Shown: positions 25,454-38,175, counted from the stretch's first letter. The stretch: DNA of 64,000 bases from Neocallimastix lanati (nom. inval.) (GCA_016946835.1 JACVTC010000089.1:155001-219000), one strand, 5' to 3'. Notes: generated from the letters alone by a model not told the origin. Numbers and translations are program-made.

Positions 25454-28400
25454 TAAATTAAAATATTTATTCTACTTAAATAAAATTAAAATTAATTATA
25501 TATATTAAATATATTATGTATATATTTTTAAAATTATAAACAAAAAAAAATGTTAACAAAAAAAATATATAATTTATGTTAATTTATTATATATTTTTGA
25601 TATATAAATTTTATTTAATATCAAAATATATATTTAAATTTTTAACATCTTATATAATAAAATATCTTATATAGAATAATCATTCTACATATATAAGTGA
25701 AATAATATATTATAAATTATGAATAAATTATAATAAATATATTGTTAACAATGATAAAAACTAAATCAACTTGAACTAAAGTTATTACAAAATATTATTT
25801 TAATTAAAATAATAATTTTATTAATTAATATATATATAAGTAACTTTAATAATTATTAATTTAATTAAATAATAAATTCTTAAAAATTAATACAAATTAA
25901 TCCTTTTTTGAATGACTTAATATTATATTTTATTATTTAATATAAATGATTTAATGAATAGATTAGTTGTTAAATCATTTATTTAATATATATATTTTTT
26001 TTGTTAAATACTTTAATTTCGACACTAACCATAAAGTTTAAAGTAAAAATGAGAAAAATAATAATATTATTAGTATTTATTGTATTGTATGTCTTTTCAG
26101 TTTTTGTTCTGGTATTTAATACTCAAGACTAACACACATAAGGTTTCTGGATCAATGCGTATCTATCTCCTGAAGTTATATAGTGCGATTTTCATTCTTC
26201 CAGAGTGTTTTTCCCTATAAATGAAGTTGATGTTCGCTTGCCATGGTAAGTATTCCTGTTGCTAGACTATGTAATTGGAAATGCAAAGAGCCCTTTCCCT
26301 ATGAGAAGATTAGTGAAGCTGTTCCTCCCTCGATGATGGTACGGGAGATCAGTAAAAAAAAAAAAATTTAGATTAAGTTTGTAATTTCTTTTTTATTAGA
26401 GTATTATTTTTTTTGTTTTGATTTTAATTAATAAAAATAATATATACTTTCATTTATTCAATTTTATTTAATATATAAACGTGTATCATTTTATTAAGTA
26501 ATATATGATAAATTATATTAATTAATTAAAAAATTCTTGTCATACCTAATAATTAAATTAAAAATTTAATCCTCATTAATGAATCTTTATAAATTTTAGA
26601 TAAGGGTTAAGTTGAAGAATTATGGATAAATAATTAACAATTCTAATATTAAATTATCATTATTATTTTAATTTAATATTTAGATTAAATTATAAATCTA
26701 ATGATTTGCCATTATGACATTTATTAATAAAAAGATATCTTTAATTTAATTCTTCAAATTTTATATTTATACTTTTTGTTTTTTCATTATTTATGAATTA
26801 GTCTTCACACTAAATATTAAATGATATTAATATTTATTTATTAAATCAAAAAATAATGATAATAAATGATAATTATACTATTAATTGTTATTATTTATTT
26901 TACCTTACATATATATTTAATTTTAAATTATTAAGGGTAATAATATATATAAAAAAGTTATATTTATTTACAACATTTTTTTATATTTCAATTAAATATA
27001 AAATATATTTATAATATAGTATTGCCTTATTGAATAACTTTTTACTTTATATATTAATGAAATTGATGAAATTCAAATTTATTATTTATTTACTATTATG
27101 GTCTAATTAGATAAAAAAAATATATAAAATATAGTTTCATCTTTAATTTATATTTTAATTTAAAAATTAAAATTAATTAACCACAGAAAATTGTGATGAT
27201 AAAATTTAATAAAAAAAAATCATAAAATGATTTAATGAGATATTAATTTATAATTAAAGTATATTAAAAAAACTTTTTTGTTTACTAAAACTGTAAAAAA
27301 AAAAAACATAAAGGATATAATATAAAACGCAAATAAAAACTTTAATTATTAATAAATTATTTTATTAATAATTACATAAAAATAAATTAATAAATCATTT
27401 GTAAATTCGTGACATAAATAAAACGTGATCGAAATAACGTGATATAATTAAAATTATGTAAAAACATAAAATTATTCAAGAGCATAGAAATTAATGTAAA
27501 CATAACTTATAAATTTCTTTTTATATTTTTATATTGATATTTTATTTTATTATATCTTTAATAATTATTATTTTATATTAATATTTTATATTTTATTAAT
27601 TATAATAAATTTATATTATTATTTTATGAATATTTTATTTGAATATTTAATATTTTATTTTATATTTTATATTAAATACTTTAAATACTTAATAGTTATT
27701 TTAAAAAAATTAATTAATTAAATAGTTTATTATGAATTACAAATATAAAAGCAAGAATAATTTTTAATAATTATTCTTTGCACAGTTTTATGCCAAATTT
27801 ATATTATAATTCTTTTATATTTTGGAGATAATAATTAAATACATGTATTAATTTTATAATTATTTTTAAATAATAAATAAATAAAATTTATAATTAAATA
27901 ACTTTAAATATAACTTCTCCCAAAAAGAGAACTACCTAGGCGTACTTTATCAGATACTCAATACAAATTATTTGTAATATATTATGAATATAAACATATT
28001 TCATATACAATTATTATTCATTATAAATATTCATATTAAAAAATCATTAATAATTTGTTTTAAAATAATTACATTATACCCATTAAAATAAATGAAAATT
28101 TAAATATCACTTTTATTTATTATTAATTAGACTATATTTTTCTTAGCAGTATATATATAATATTGGGAATAATTAATCTATTATATTACGTATATTACGT
28201 AAGAATGGAAATAATTAAATTATAATATGTAGTATTAAAAATTGAAAATTTAATTTATAATAAAAAAATTATAAAATTATAATATACTTATTATTTTATA
28301 TTATTCTTTTATATAAAATTTAAATTTATTATATATTTAAATTAATATATTTTTATATTCAATAATAAATATATTGTTTTTATATTTTCCTTTTTTTTTA

Positions 28401-28892
28401 ATGGAAAATAATATAAATTTTTATTTAAAATAAAGTTTTGTGTAACTAAAAATAATGTAAATGTAAATCTATTAACTCGGAGATTTAAATTGTAATAGTT
28501 AAAATTTTAATGTTTTTTTTTTTTATTTTTTTTCATTTTATTTTTAATAATTAAAAAAATTTTTTTTATATTTAATAATTAAATTTTTTAATTTTTTTTG
28601 CTTTTAATTAATTATAAAATTCTATTCATATTAAGATATATAATAATATATTATGAAAATAAAAACTTTAATTATTAATAGAAATAAATTAATAAATCAT
28701 TAATTAATCATTTGATTAATTATCACTAATTTATAACATAAATTATATGTCATGTTAATATGTAAATAATTTATAAATTAAGTTTTATTTAATTATTTTT
28801 ATATATTTTTATAATATATATTTTTATATTTTTATATATTATAATTATAATTTATAATTATATTTATTATATCCTTTATTATTTATATTATA
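24551..28892. other. Long AT-rich intergenic region
   Basis: No coding exon was found. It holds homopolymer tracts (24672-24710, 25418-25451), one conserved-looking repeat at 26131-26353 (listed separately), and weak direct repeats at 27328-27400 (matching 28653-28740) and 27740-27940 (matching 31960-32180). Confidence 0.6.
26131..26353. repeat. Dispersed GC-richer repeat, copy A
   Basis: About 220 bp of clearly less AT-rich sequence, related along its length to 38251-38466. The best block is GTTTTTCCCTATAAATGAA then CCATGGTAA-TATTCCTGTTG. No reading frame is conserved between copies, so it is noncoding or a decayed mobile-element part. I cannot name the family. Confidence 0.65.
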
Positions 28893-29089
28893 CTTTATAT
28901 AGGGGAGGTTGCATTACGGCAATTTTTCACGTGATATATATAAATATGTGGCTATAACTATATTATGCTACATAATATTATTTTATTGTATTAATTTGTT
29001 ATTTCAATTTTTAATTTAATTATTAAGTGAATAATTAAATAAATCATATAATGGTTAGATTTTATGATTTTAATTCTTTTATTTAAATG

Positions 29090-29455
29090 GGGAGAGTTGC
29101 ATTTCCCCAAATTGCATTTCGCCAGGTTGCATTTCGCCAAGTGGCGTAGTATTAAAATGTTGCATTTCCCCAAGTTGCATTTCGACAAGTAAAGTATTGA
29201 TATAAATAAATGAATAAATAAATAAATATTAATTCAAAAAATATTTTTTTTAAAATTGTTTTTATGCGATATTAATAATATTTAATTTTATTTATTGATT
29301 TATTTATTTATTTAATAATTTTCAATCTGGAGAAATGCAACTTGGCGAATTGCAATTTGGCGAAATGCCACATTTTTTTAACACGCCACATGCTTTCAAA
29401 AAAATTGGCGAAATGCAATCTGGCGAAATGCAATTTGGCGAAATGCCCCACACCC
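29090..29455. mobile_element. Nested 366-bp MITE with multi-unit inverted ends
   Basis: Flanked by the perfect 9-bp duplication ATTTAAATG (29081-29089, 29456-29464). Both ends carry several tandem copies of TTGCATTTCGCC facing inward, so about 45 bp of the left end pairs with the right end. The 9-bp duplication and the TIR motif shared with the surrounding element mark it as a MULE-derived MITE. A short frame through the left array (KCNLGKC-type repeats) is an artefact of the repeat. Confidence 0.9.
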
Positions 29456-29719
29456 ATTTAAATGCTATTAATAAAAAAACTATATAAAAATATAAATGTT
29501 ATTAAAAATATAAATATTATTAATAATAAATCTTTTATTTAAAAATTATTAAAAAAAATAATTATAATGATAAAATTATTAATTATAGAGACGCATTTGA
29601 ATATTTATTTAAATTGTATAAATTTATTAAGCTTTATAAATTAAATTTTTGAATGAAAGAATTATTATTATTTCGTTTGGTTATTCCTCATTTCTTAATT
29701 ATTTATTATAAAATAATAT

Positions 29720-30749
29720 TTATAATATATTATTTAAATCAGTTAAACAATCAAACCACAAATTAGTAGTATTATTTCTATCCCATTTAGCATTAATTAA
29801 CTTGGCTTCAATATTATTGTAGCGTTCAATTAAGACACTGATTTCATTAGTTTTATTTACTGCTCTTTTTTTTATTTTCCAAATTCCTCTTATTTTTCTT
29901 TGATAATCATAATATGGTAAATGTTCAAGTTCATTTAATTTATCTATTAATTCATAATAAGATGGTTTTGTTGGAAATAAACTATTTAAATAATTATTGA
30001 GTGATTCTGCAATTATAATATTATTGTTACACGTTTTAGCATTTTTTTTAATTTTTTAAATAATATTTTATATGTTTCTTGTTCTTTATTTTTTAATATT
30101 GCAAAAGAAGTAGTGTAAAAACTATCTAATTCTTTAGCGTAAGTTCTTGTAATAAATATTTGATAACTAAATTTAGGGGCAATAAAAAATGTACCATCAA
30201 CAAATATCTCATCATTATATTCTAAATAATTTTACTTGAAAAAGGTATTGAAAATTATTAAATTAGTATTTTTTGAATATAATAAAATTTTCACCTCACT
30301 TTGTTTTATAATATTTAAATTTATTAGGAATTTCAGTAAATGTTGTTAAATTGGATGGTAGTTTTTTGTTTAAATTTCTTGATATTTGGGATTTAATTGA
30401 ATTATATTCTGGACATATAAATCTCATTTCTTTAGAAACTTTATTATATAGGGGTTTTATTTTTATACCAAAAGGAATTGAACTTTTTTCAATTCCATTT
30501 TTAATTTTATGTTTCATTATAGATAGAGATACATCGTATTCTTTTTTAGGATGATTATGTGAACTATTATATTTTAAGATTTCTTTCTTATCATTTAAAA
30601 TAATAAAAGATTTACATTTATTTCGGTACATAAACTTTGGAATAATCTTTTCTTATATACGAAAAATTAAATTTATATTTTTTATTAATAATAATTTATT
30701 TTTTTCCTTTGTTAGACTCACTTACATCAATAATTAGATTTTCTTCCAT
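29720..30749 (-). pseudogene. MULE transposase with FLYWCH zinc finger (broken)
   Basis: Begins at ATG 30749: SESNKGKK, a TAA, then KYKFNFSYIRKDYSKVYV, a frameshift, and RNKCKSFIILNDKKEILKYN-SSHNH, which together form a FLYWCH-type C2H2 zinc finger. Further on, after stops near 30285 and 30236, the MULE catalytic segment EYNDEIFVDGTFFIAPKFSYQ appears (first Asp of the DDE triad), then KELDSFYTTSFAILKNKEQETYKILF and, after another frameshift near 30050, a C-terminal WFDCLTDLNNIL to TAA at 29720. Family assignment is secure; function is lost. Confidence 0.82.
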
Positions 30750-30904
30750 TTCTATATTTTTATAAATATTTTTTAATTATATAATTAAAATTTTTATATT
30801 AATTATCCAATATTATTCTTAATACTAATTTTGAAAAATTAGTTTTTCAATTATTTGTAAAAAAAAAAAATAATAAATAAATAAAGAATGCAATAATATA
30901 AGTA

Positions 30905-31085
30905 CAAGTATACAAAATAAAATAAAATAAAATAAAATAAATAGTAGAAATATGAATATAAAGTACAGATTGAATAAAATAAAATAAATAGTAGAAATAT
31001 GAATATAAAGTACAGATTGAATAAAATAAAATAAAATAAATATTGAATGTAATAATATAAAAGTACAAGTATATAAAATAAAATA
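30905..31085 (-). repeat. Minisatellite, inverted partner of 31340-31650
   Basis: Three diverging copies of a unit of about 60 bp whose reverse complement reads TTCAATCTGTACTTTATATT followed by CATATTTCTACTATTTATTTTA. It faces the larger array to the right inside the MULE, so the two could fold into a long hairpin. Confidence 0.8.
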
Positions 31086-31339
31086 AAATAAATATTTATT
31101 ATTATTTTTATTAAAGATTATTAAAGACAATTTATTTTTAGAAATAAAATGTTTTATTTAATTATATATGTTAGAAAGCAAAAAAATCATTTATATTTAG
31201 TGAAATTATTAACAATAATATTATTGTTTTATATATTAAATTACATCATTAATTGAATACAATAAAAATGTAAAAAATTTTCATTTCTAAAACAATGATC
31301 GATCTGTAATATTCTTTAATAAAAAATAATATTAGATAT

Positions 31340-31650
31340 TTATTTTATTTTATTTTATTTTATTTTATTTTATTCAATCTGTACTTTATATTCATATTCT
31401 ACTTTTTATTTTATTTTATTTTATTTTATTTTATTCAATCTGTACTTTATATTCATATTCTACTATTTATTTTATTTTATTTTATTTTATTCAATCTGTA
31501 CTTTATATTCATATTCTACTATTTATTTTATTTTATTTTATTTTATTCAATCTGTACTTTATATTTATATTCTACTATTTATTTTATTTTATTTTATTCA
31601 ATCTGTACTTTATTTTCATATTCTACTATTTATTTTATTTTATTTTATAT
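31340..31650 (+). repeat. Minisatellite, five copies of about 60 bp
   Basis: Five head-to-tail units, each TTCAATCTGTACTTTATATT-CATATTCTACTATT plus a variable (TTTTA)n spacer. The spacer length differs between copies, so unit length varies from about 53 to 63 bp. Confidence 0.85.
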
Positions 31651-31899
31651 ACTTATTACATTCTTTATTTATTTATTTATTTGTTTATTTATTTATACAT
31701 TTATTTTTTTTACATATAATTGTATTATTACATTCTTTATTTATTTATTTATTTGTTTGTTTATTTATTTATGCATTTATTTTTTTACATATAATTGTAT
31801 TAAAGTTTTTTATGGCGTTTTACAAGCCATTAAAAATAAATGGCGTATTGAAAATTTGTATTATAAAAATTGGCGAAATGAACCACATTCCTTTATATA

Positions 31900-33124
31900 A
31901 GCTAAATAATTAATTATTATTTTAAAATAGTTTATAATTAAACAGTATTATATAAAGAAAACTTTTTCTTAATATTTATTCTTTGCAGCGAAATTCCCAT
32001 AATCAATATATATTTATTTTTATTATATAAAAGTCATTTAATAATATGAAATTATAAAATTTTATATTTAAATAAATTTAACTTATAAAATAAACAAGTA
32101 AATGAAATAAATTATATTTATAAAAGCATAAATAATAAATAGAACTTCTCCCTAAAAGAGATAAAAACTAACCGAGTTATATCAATAACATAAAAATATT
32201 TTCTTTTTTCATTTATTTTTCTAAATCAATTGTGATTTTCAATCTTAAACTTCAAATAATCTAAATATTAATACTTTAATGATTTGAATTTTCTTTTCCC
32301 TCTTAAAAATCCCACTACTATAATACACATTTTATAAATTTTACTTTACATATGAAATACTTTTAATTATTTCAAAAAGCTTTAGTAATTAAAATAATAA
32401 ATATTTTTATTTAAAGAGTATTAAGCTTTAAGGGGAATGTCAGAAATAAAATTTAATATATGAATATTGTTTTTATTATTAAACAAATTATCATATAAAT
32501 TTTATACATAAATATTATGAATTATTAAGATGATTATTTATTATATAAATTGTATGGCGAATATTTGATATACAGAGAACATTTATGTAATAACACTAAT
32601 AAATATTATTAAAATTTATTTATATAATAAAATTGTATATAATAGTAAACTACAATAATAATAAGATTATATAAAATATAAATAAAAATAATAAATAAAT
32701 AATAAATAAAATTTTGAAATTGAAAATTTAAAGTATTTATTTTCATACAAAATATGCTTAATTGCTTGTGTAACATATACAATATTAATTAAACAACCAA
32801 TAATTATATTATTTATATTAAAATATTAATATTCATTTTCTAACAATAAAAAAATATTAATTGCATTTATTAAAATTACTTTTATTACTAATAGTTACTA
32901 ATTTATTAAGTTTAAAGAATACTTCATGAGCATGCCTTAAATATATATTAACCTAAAGAAATGATTAATCCATATATATCATAGATAAAAACTCGTTTAT
33001 CATATTAGTTTAAATATTCCTTTTAGTTCTTTTTCTTATAAATAAAAGAAAGAGATATTTAATAAAATTTATATCTCGAATTAATTCATGTTAATTAAAA
33101 AAAATAATAAAATTAACAGTTTTC
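31900..33124. other. AT-rich intergenic
   Basis: No gene was found. A block at 31960-32180 (TATTCTTTGCAG ... AACTTCTCCCTAAAAGAGA) resembles 27740-27940 on the far side of the MULE. Confidence 0.5.
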
Positions 33125-34017
33125 AATTTTTAGTCGCACTTACTGCCTGGTCCTCTTTCCGGTTATGAAGTCGGGATCATGAATGTTGTTCTTGTTATGG
33201 ATATTTTCTATATCTTCTTCCCCATTCCACAGTAAGAATGGTGATACTTTCAATGAAAAAAGTAAATTAACCACTTGTAATGCTGAAATGAGGTATTGTG
33301 ATTTAAAGGAAGCAAATAACAAAGCTACTCTTAAAGGTGTTATTACTTTTAGTGTCGTCCTTGGCTCTCAATTTAGAACTCTTATGGCTACTTATCTTGG
33401 TGAACTGTTTTGTTGTCAATGGACTATTATGATCGATGTCTGTATCTTCACTTGTGATGTTGTCATTCAAGATTTATTTGTTCGTTCATGGATTATGATT
33501 GTCATTAGTCGTCATATCACTGATCTCTCTATTGATTGTAATGGAATCCTTTGTCTAACTTACATTTTCTGAAGTCCAGCCAAAATTAAAGGTATACTTT
33601 CTTCTTGTTACCAACTTATGACTACTTTCGGCATTATGACTACATTTCTACTTGGGCTTTCTCTACTCAAACTAAAAATAGTAAGACCTGACAATATCTT
33701 GCTGTTTCTAATATTTTCCTTATAGTCATCTCTTCTGCTTGGACTTTGGGTCCAGTTCTATAAGTTTATCAATCTGAAATTTTCCTACTTCGTGTCAGAA
33801 TTATGGGTTCTGTTGTTGATACCGTTTATAACTTCTTAAGAATTTGGATTATTGCTTTTGTTGGTCCAGCTCATATGAAAGTCTAGTCTACCAAACCTTG
33901 TTTCTTTTTGCTTCTGTATGTCTTCTTGCTTGGATTTTCCCTCAATTCTATCTATGTTATTGAATGTATGGATTTTAATACTGATGAAATAGATATTAAA
34001 ATGGCTGGTAAAGCTTA
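33125..34017 (+). pseudogene. MFS hexose-transporter pseudogene
   Basis: Spread over several frames are segments typical of the sugar-porter family: ALTAWSSF then GYEVGIMNVVLVMD (TM1, cf. FGYDxG), a central open stretch at 33232-33570 with VITFSVVLGSQFRTLMATYLG and VISRHITDLSIDC (cf. GRxxxGxxxG, the Gly and Arg residues largely lost), then SPAKIKGILSSCYQLMTTFG (the loop usually reading P.k.RG...s..Ql...G), and a C-terminal ECMDFNTDEIDIKMAGKA ending at TAA 34017. Frameshifts near 33160, 33225 and 33660, stops, and lost motif residues show decay. The base composition is clearly less AT-rich than the flanks, as expected of a former gene. Confidence 0.82.
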
Positions 34018-34063
34018 AATTCATAAAAGTTTAAAATAAATTAAAGAAAAAAAAATAACTATA

Positions 34064-34103
<40 letters not shown>

Positions 34104-34391
34104 GAACAACAAAAAATTAAATAATATATATATAATTTTATATATTTGATTTATTATTCTAATTCATAATAATAAAAATGATTGTAAAATTAATATAGTA
34201 GAAATAGTAATATATTATTAAAAATAAAGATCTAAATATTTAAAGAATATTATAATAATAATTATAACAATGATAATATTGTTACAAATTAATAATAATA
34301 ATAATAAATAATTAATAATAAAGAAAATAATTCAGAAAATAATACAATAAAAAAAATAATAATAAAATATAATATAATTTATAATATATAA

Positions 34392-34640
34392 TATGATATT
34401 TATTAATTGTGAGTTAAATACTTTTGATATTAATCCATATAAAACTACTAGTTTAACAAAATTAGTGTTATTCTTGTTGCTCTCTCAGTGGTATTAAAAC
34501 TCATGAAGATATTGTAGTTTATTATAGGAATAGAGCAAAAGATGTTTTAATAAGTGAATCTCTTATTAAGGCTCATAATAAATTGGAATTTCGTAAAAAT
34601 TTATTAAACGTCAAATCTAATAACAAAAGAAAAGTTTAAA
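34392..34640 (+). pseudogene. Unidentified short coding relic
   Basis: Two overlapping frames look protein-like: INCELNTFDINPYKTTSLTK from 34398, then after an apparent frameshift near 34470 GIKTHEDIVVYYRNRAKDVL through KAHNKLEFRKNLLNVKSNNK to TAA at 34640. The amino-acid balance is normal rather than repeat-like. I do not recognise the family; it may be a decayed gene or an exon of an unannotated one. Confidence 0.35.
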
Positions 34641-34984
34641 TAAAAAATAAGAACAAAACAAATAAAAAAAAAAAAAAAGGAAATCAATAATAGAAATCAA
34701 TACTACTACTACTGCTACTACTATTAATAAATGATAAATTACATTTTTTTAGTACGTTTTTTTTTTTTTTTTCATTTTTTATTATGAAAGAATATAAATT
34801 TTAATAAACAAGCAAGCAAGCAAATAAACAAACAAACAAACAAATAATTAATTAATAAAAAATGTAATGAATATAAAAAAAAAAAATCAATAATTATAAT
34901 ACATATGTTTTTTAATTTTTTTTTTTTTTTAAATTTACAAAATTTTCCAAATAGGAAAGATAAATTACGATTTTTAATTTATTC

Positions 34985-35205
<221 letters not shown>

Positions 35206-35419
35206 TAATATTATTAATTATTTAGGTTATATATTAATATTTTATTAATTATTTTTAAATTTCAACATAAATAACCATAAACAAAACAAAACAAAACTAA
35301 AAAAAAAAAATTCAAATTTATTTATTTTGCTTTAAATTAATTGATAGATATATATAATATTTACACCAGTTAATTAAATATTTAACAAGATTACAAGCTT
35401 CATTTCTTTTTCATTTAAA

Positions 35420-36725
35420 GCAATCATTAGAACTTTCATTTGAATGAGCAAGTTCTACCTTTTTTTTCAATTCATTCTTTGGAACTGAAGTAGCATATAT
35501 ATAAAGCAATAGCATCAGCACCATAAATACGTGATTGAAAAATTTGATATGGATCAATAATAAAATCATTTTGAAGAATTACTGGACGATTTGGGATTTT
35601 ATCTACGGCATTACGAATTTCCCTCAAATCATTTAAGGAGATATTAAACTATTTTAATTCAGTGAAAACTAAAAAACAATTAATACTAGTTGAAACATAT
35701 TCAAGATTTTTTTCAATAAAATGTAAGTTTGTATCAATTTTCCCTTTACTTGGAGAAGCTCGCTTAACTTCAGCAATAACAGCAATATCTAAATACTCAT
35801 CATTTTTTTCACTATGACTTTGATCTATAGCAAATTTGGATAAATTTTTAATATAGGTCAAGATTCAAAGATTAAAAGTGGAGATGTTGACATTAAAAAC
35901 AATACAAAAGAAAATGTTCTAGTTTCAACATCTTAAAAATAAAATATTTAAAATAATTAAGCTCCGTTATTATCAAGTACCGACAATATTATTACATCAC
36001 CAGTAAATACTAAACCTTCCTTCATCCATAATCCTGTCGTCCTTAAGAATATGACCTGAAGTTATACCTTTTTGACTACTATAACCTAACTTATATACAG
36101 GATAAATTAAAACTTCAAGAATATGAAGTTCACTCCATTTACCATCTTCCAATTTTAAGAAATTAGAAAACATAAGAAAACCGTCTTCACTAGCAATGCT
36201 TTCGGGATGGAACTGTACCACTTCCATAACATATTCTTTATGACGAATACCCATAACTTTTTTATTATTTGTCCAACTTTTAATTTCTAAACAATCAGGA
36301 AGACAAGAAGGTTTTGGATCACCAGATAGAGAGTGATTACTAGTAACTTGAATATCTTAAGGAATACCTTTAAACAAGCCCTTACCATCATAAGTAATAG
36401 AAGATGTTTTTCCATGAACAATTTCTCCTATATAAGTAACAGTACCACAATAGAGGGCAAATATACACTGTTCTCTAAGACATACACCTGAAATTGGAAT
36501 TTTACAAGCAAAAGCTTCAATTTCTTCTCTAGAAATACCAGAAGAATTTAAATGATAATAGGGACCAGGTCAAATAACAATATTTCTCGGATTTAAAGTA
36601 ATACATTCTTCAATTGTAACTTTATCAATTCTATAAACAATAACATGTACACCTAACTGTTCAAGATATTGATAAAAATTATAAGTACATCTATTATAAT
36701 TATCTATCATAAGTGAAACTATTAT
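35420..36725 (-). pseudogene. TrpG-TrpC fusion pseudogene (anthranilate amidotransferase / IGP synthase)
   Basis: Starts with LMIDNYNRCTYNFYQYLEQLG (TrpG N-terminus), LNPRNIVI-stop-PGPYYH (cf. ViSPGPG), GVCLREQC (the class I amidotransferase Cys loop, normally GVCLGHQ-type, Gly lost), GKTSSITYDGKGLFKGIP-stop, and VVQFHPESIASEDGFLMFSN carrying the catalytic His-x-Glu. After a degenerate linker comes IGP synthase: VIAEVKRASPSKGKID, then in other frames LREIRNAVDKIPNRPVILQN-DFIIDPYQIF and YGADAIALY. The PRAI domain of the full fungal trifunctional enzyme is not seen. In-frame stops near 36570 and 36359 and several frameshifts show it is dead. The domain order is the fungal one. Confidence 0.88.
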
Positions 36726-37289
36726 AATTATCTATCAGAGTCATTGGCCCTGCTAGCCTGTCTTACTGCTCCTAGTTAGTAATAGAATAACAACCCTTCT
36801 CGATTACTAGCCTTAGGCATAATTTCTGTAGAGAGAGCGACAGATCGAACCAAAAATGACTTTTTAGAATATCGCCAGAAATGATTTGGTTTTTAAATAA
36901 AACATCACATTCCCTTTTATAAATTTAAATCAGTAGAATTTACATCACTTCCACTAAGAAGAAGGTTATATAATTGGTACCACATCACATATATATTTAC
37001 ATACTCATTATCCAGAAACTTATTTATATTAACACGATTTTCGCCACTTGACCTATTCACTACATTATTAGTAACAATACTATTAATTTTCATTATCACT
37101 AATATTATAATTCCTATTTTCACTATTAATAATTACTACTATTAATAATATTATTTCTATTGTTATTATTATTAATATTATATACTTCATTACTACTATC
37201 AGAAACTTGATTCTATATTATTAATATCTGTGATAACAGTGTTTACATTATTATTTGATATTGGACACTATTTGCACATTTATTAAATA
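36726..37289. other. GC-richer noncoding stretch, then ATT/ATA-rich DNA
   Basis: 36730-36860 is markedly less AT-rich (GGCCCTGCTAGCCTG, GAGAGAGCGACAGATCG). I could not make a tRNA or known coding motif of it. 37100-37290 is ordinary AAT-rich sequence with a short meaningless frame. Confidence 0.4.
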
Positions 37290-37445
37290 GTGTTATTAAT
37301 GAGCAAGTAAAACAAAATTGGTGAAAGGGGACAACCTTGACGAACGCTTTTCTTAATGCAAAATGGTTCCAGTAACTGTCCATTAACCCTTACACTAGCC
37401 TTAAAAGATAAGTATATGTTTTCAATAGCATTAATTATTATTATT
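37290..37445 (-). pseudogene. LINE reverse-transcriptase fragment
   Basis: Minus strand: AIENIYLSFKASVRVNGQLL continuing EPFCIKKSVRQGCPLSPILF. The V-x-QGCPLSP-x-LF block is the hallmark of non-LTR reverse transcriptases just before the catalytic FADD, which is absent here. It is an isolated relic of about 155 bp, distinct from the LINE at 21383-22160. Confidence 0.8.
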
Positions 37446-37802
37446 TTAATAAATAATTAATTTAGATTAAGATATTATCAATATTGCTAATAATATATGA
37501 ATTTTATCTTCTTCTCATTTTTACAGAAGCATTAGTAATAAAAAGGGTAATAAAGTATGGCAACGAAGGAATATGAACATTATGGAATATTCGAGTTATA
37601 ATTTAAATTATTAATATAAAATTCATATTATTTATCTTATTGCATAATATAATAATATTTTATTAATATTATAATTAATTATATTGTAATAAAATATTAC
37701 AGAAAATAATGAATAATTAAGATGTGATTATTGAAATTGAATTACTTATATGGGGTTTAGTTGTTAATTATGAGATTCAAATAATTCTTGTATTGAAAAA
37801 AA

Positions 37803-37837
<35 letters not shown>

Positions 37838-38141
37838 AATAAATGATGGGTTATAATGATATAGGTGTCGTTATAACTTGGACACAGTTACTCAATGATA
37901 CAGGATTTATGTAAACATACTGGATGTCATTAATTCAATTATTACTTTTACCTCTTTTACTTAAATTGCTAATTAATGTTCATTTATTAATAAGTAATCA
38001 TGTAACTTTTAGAATAGATTTTTGAATATAAAAACTTCATGTATTTTACTTTATATTGACTTTGAAGTCAATATTAGCATTCAATTAATAATAAATAAAA
38101 TAACAATATTAAACCATAATTAAATATATTAACTTTTTATT

Positions 38142-38175
<34 letters not shown>

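Larger units (their letters stand above)
28902..31890. mobile_element. Mutator-like (MULE) DNA transposon with FLYWCH transposase relic
   Basis: A 2,989-bp element bounded by a perfect 9-bp target duplication CTTTATATA (28893-28901 and 31891-31899), the size expected for MULEs. Its ends form imperfect terminal inverted repeats: left GGTTGCATTACGGCAATTTT, right (reverse complement) GGTTCATTTCGCCAATTTTT. Inside are a nested MITE (29090-29455), a decayed transposase (29720-30749) and an inverted pair of minisatellites (30905-31085, 31340-31650). The transposase is disrupted, so the copy is non-autonomous. Confidence 0.85.

Noticed and set aside
28991-29188. Minus frame with KCNLGKC-type repeats, looking like a Cys-rich protein
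   Set aside because: It is a translation of the tandem TTGCATTTCGCC units in the left end of the nested MITE.
36730-36860. Possible tRNA: contains a GGTTCGATC-like T-loop on the minus strand
   Set aside because: No acceptor stem or anticodon arm could be folded at the proper spacing.
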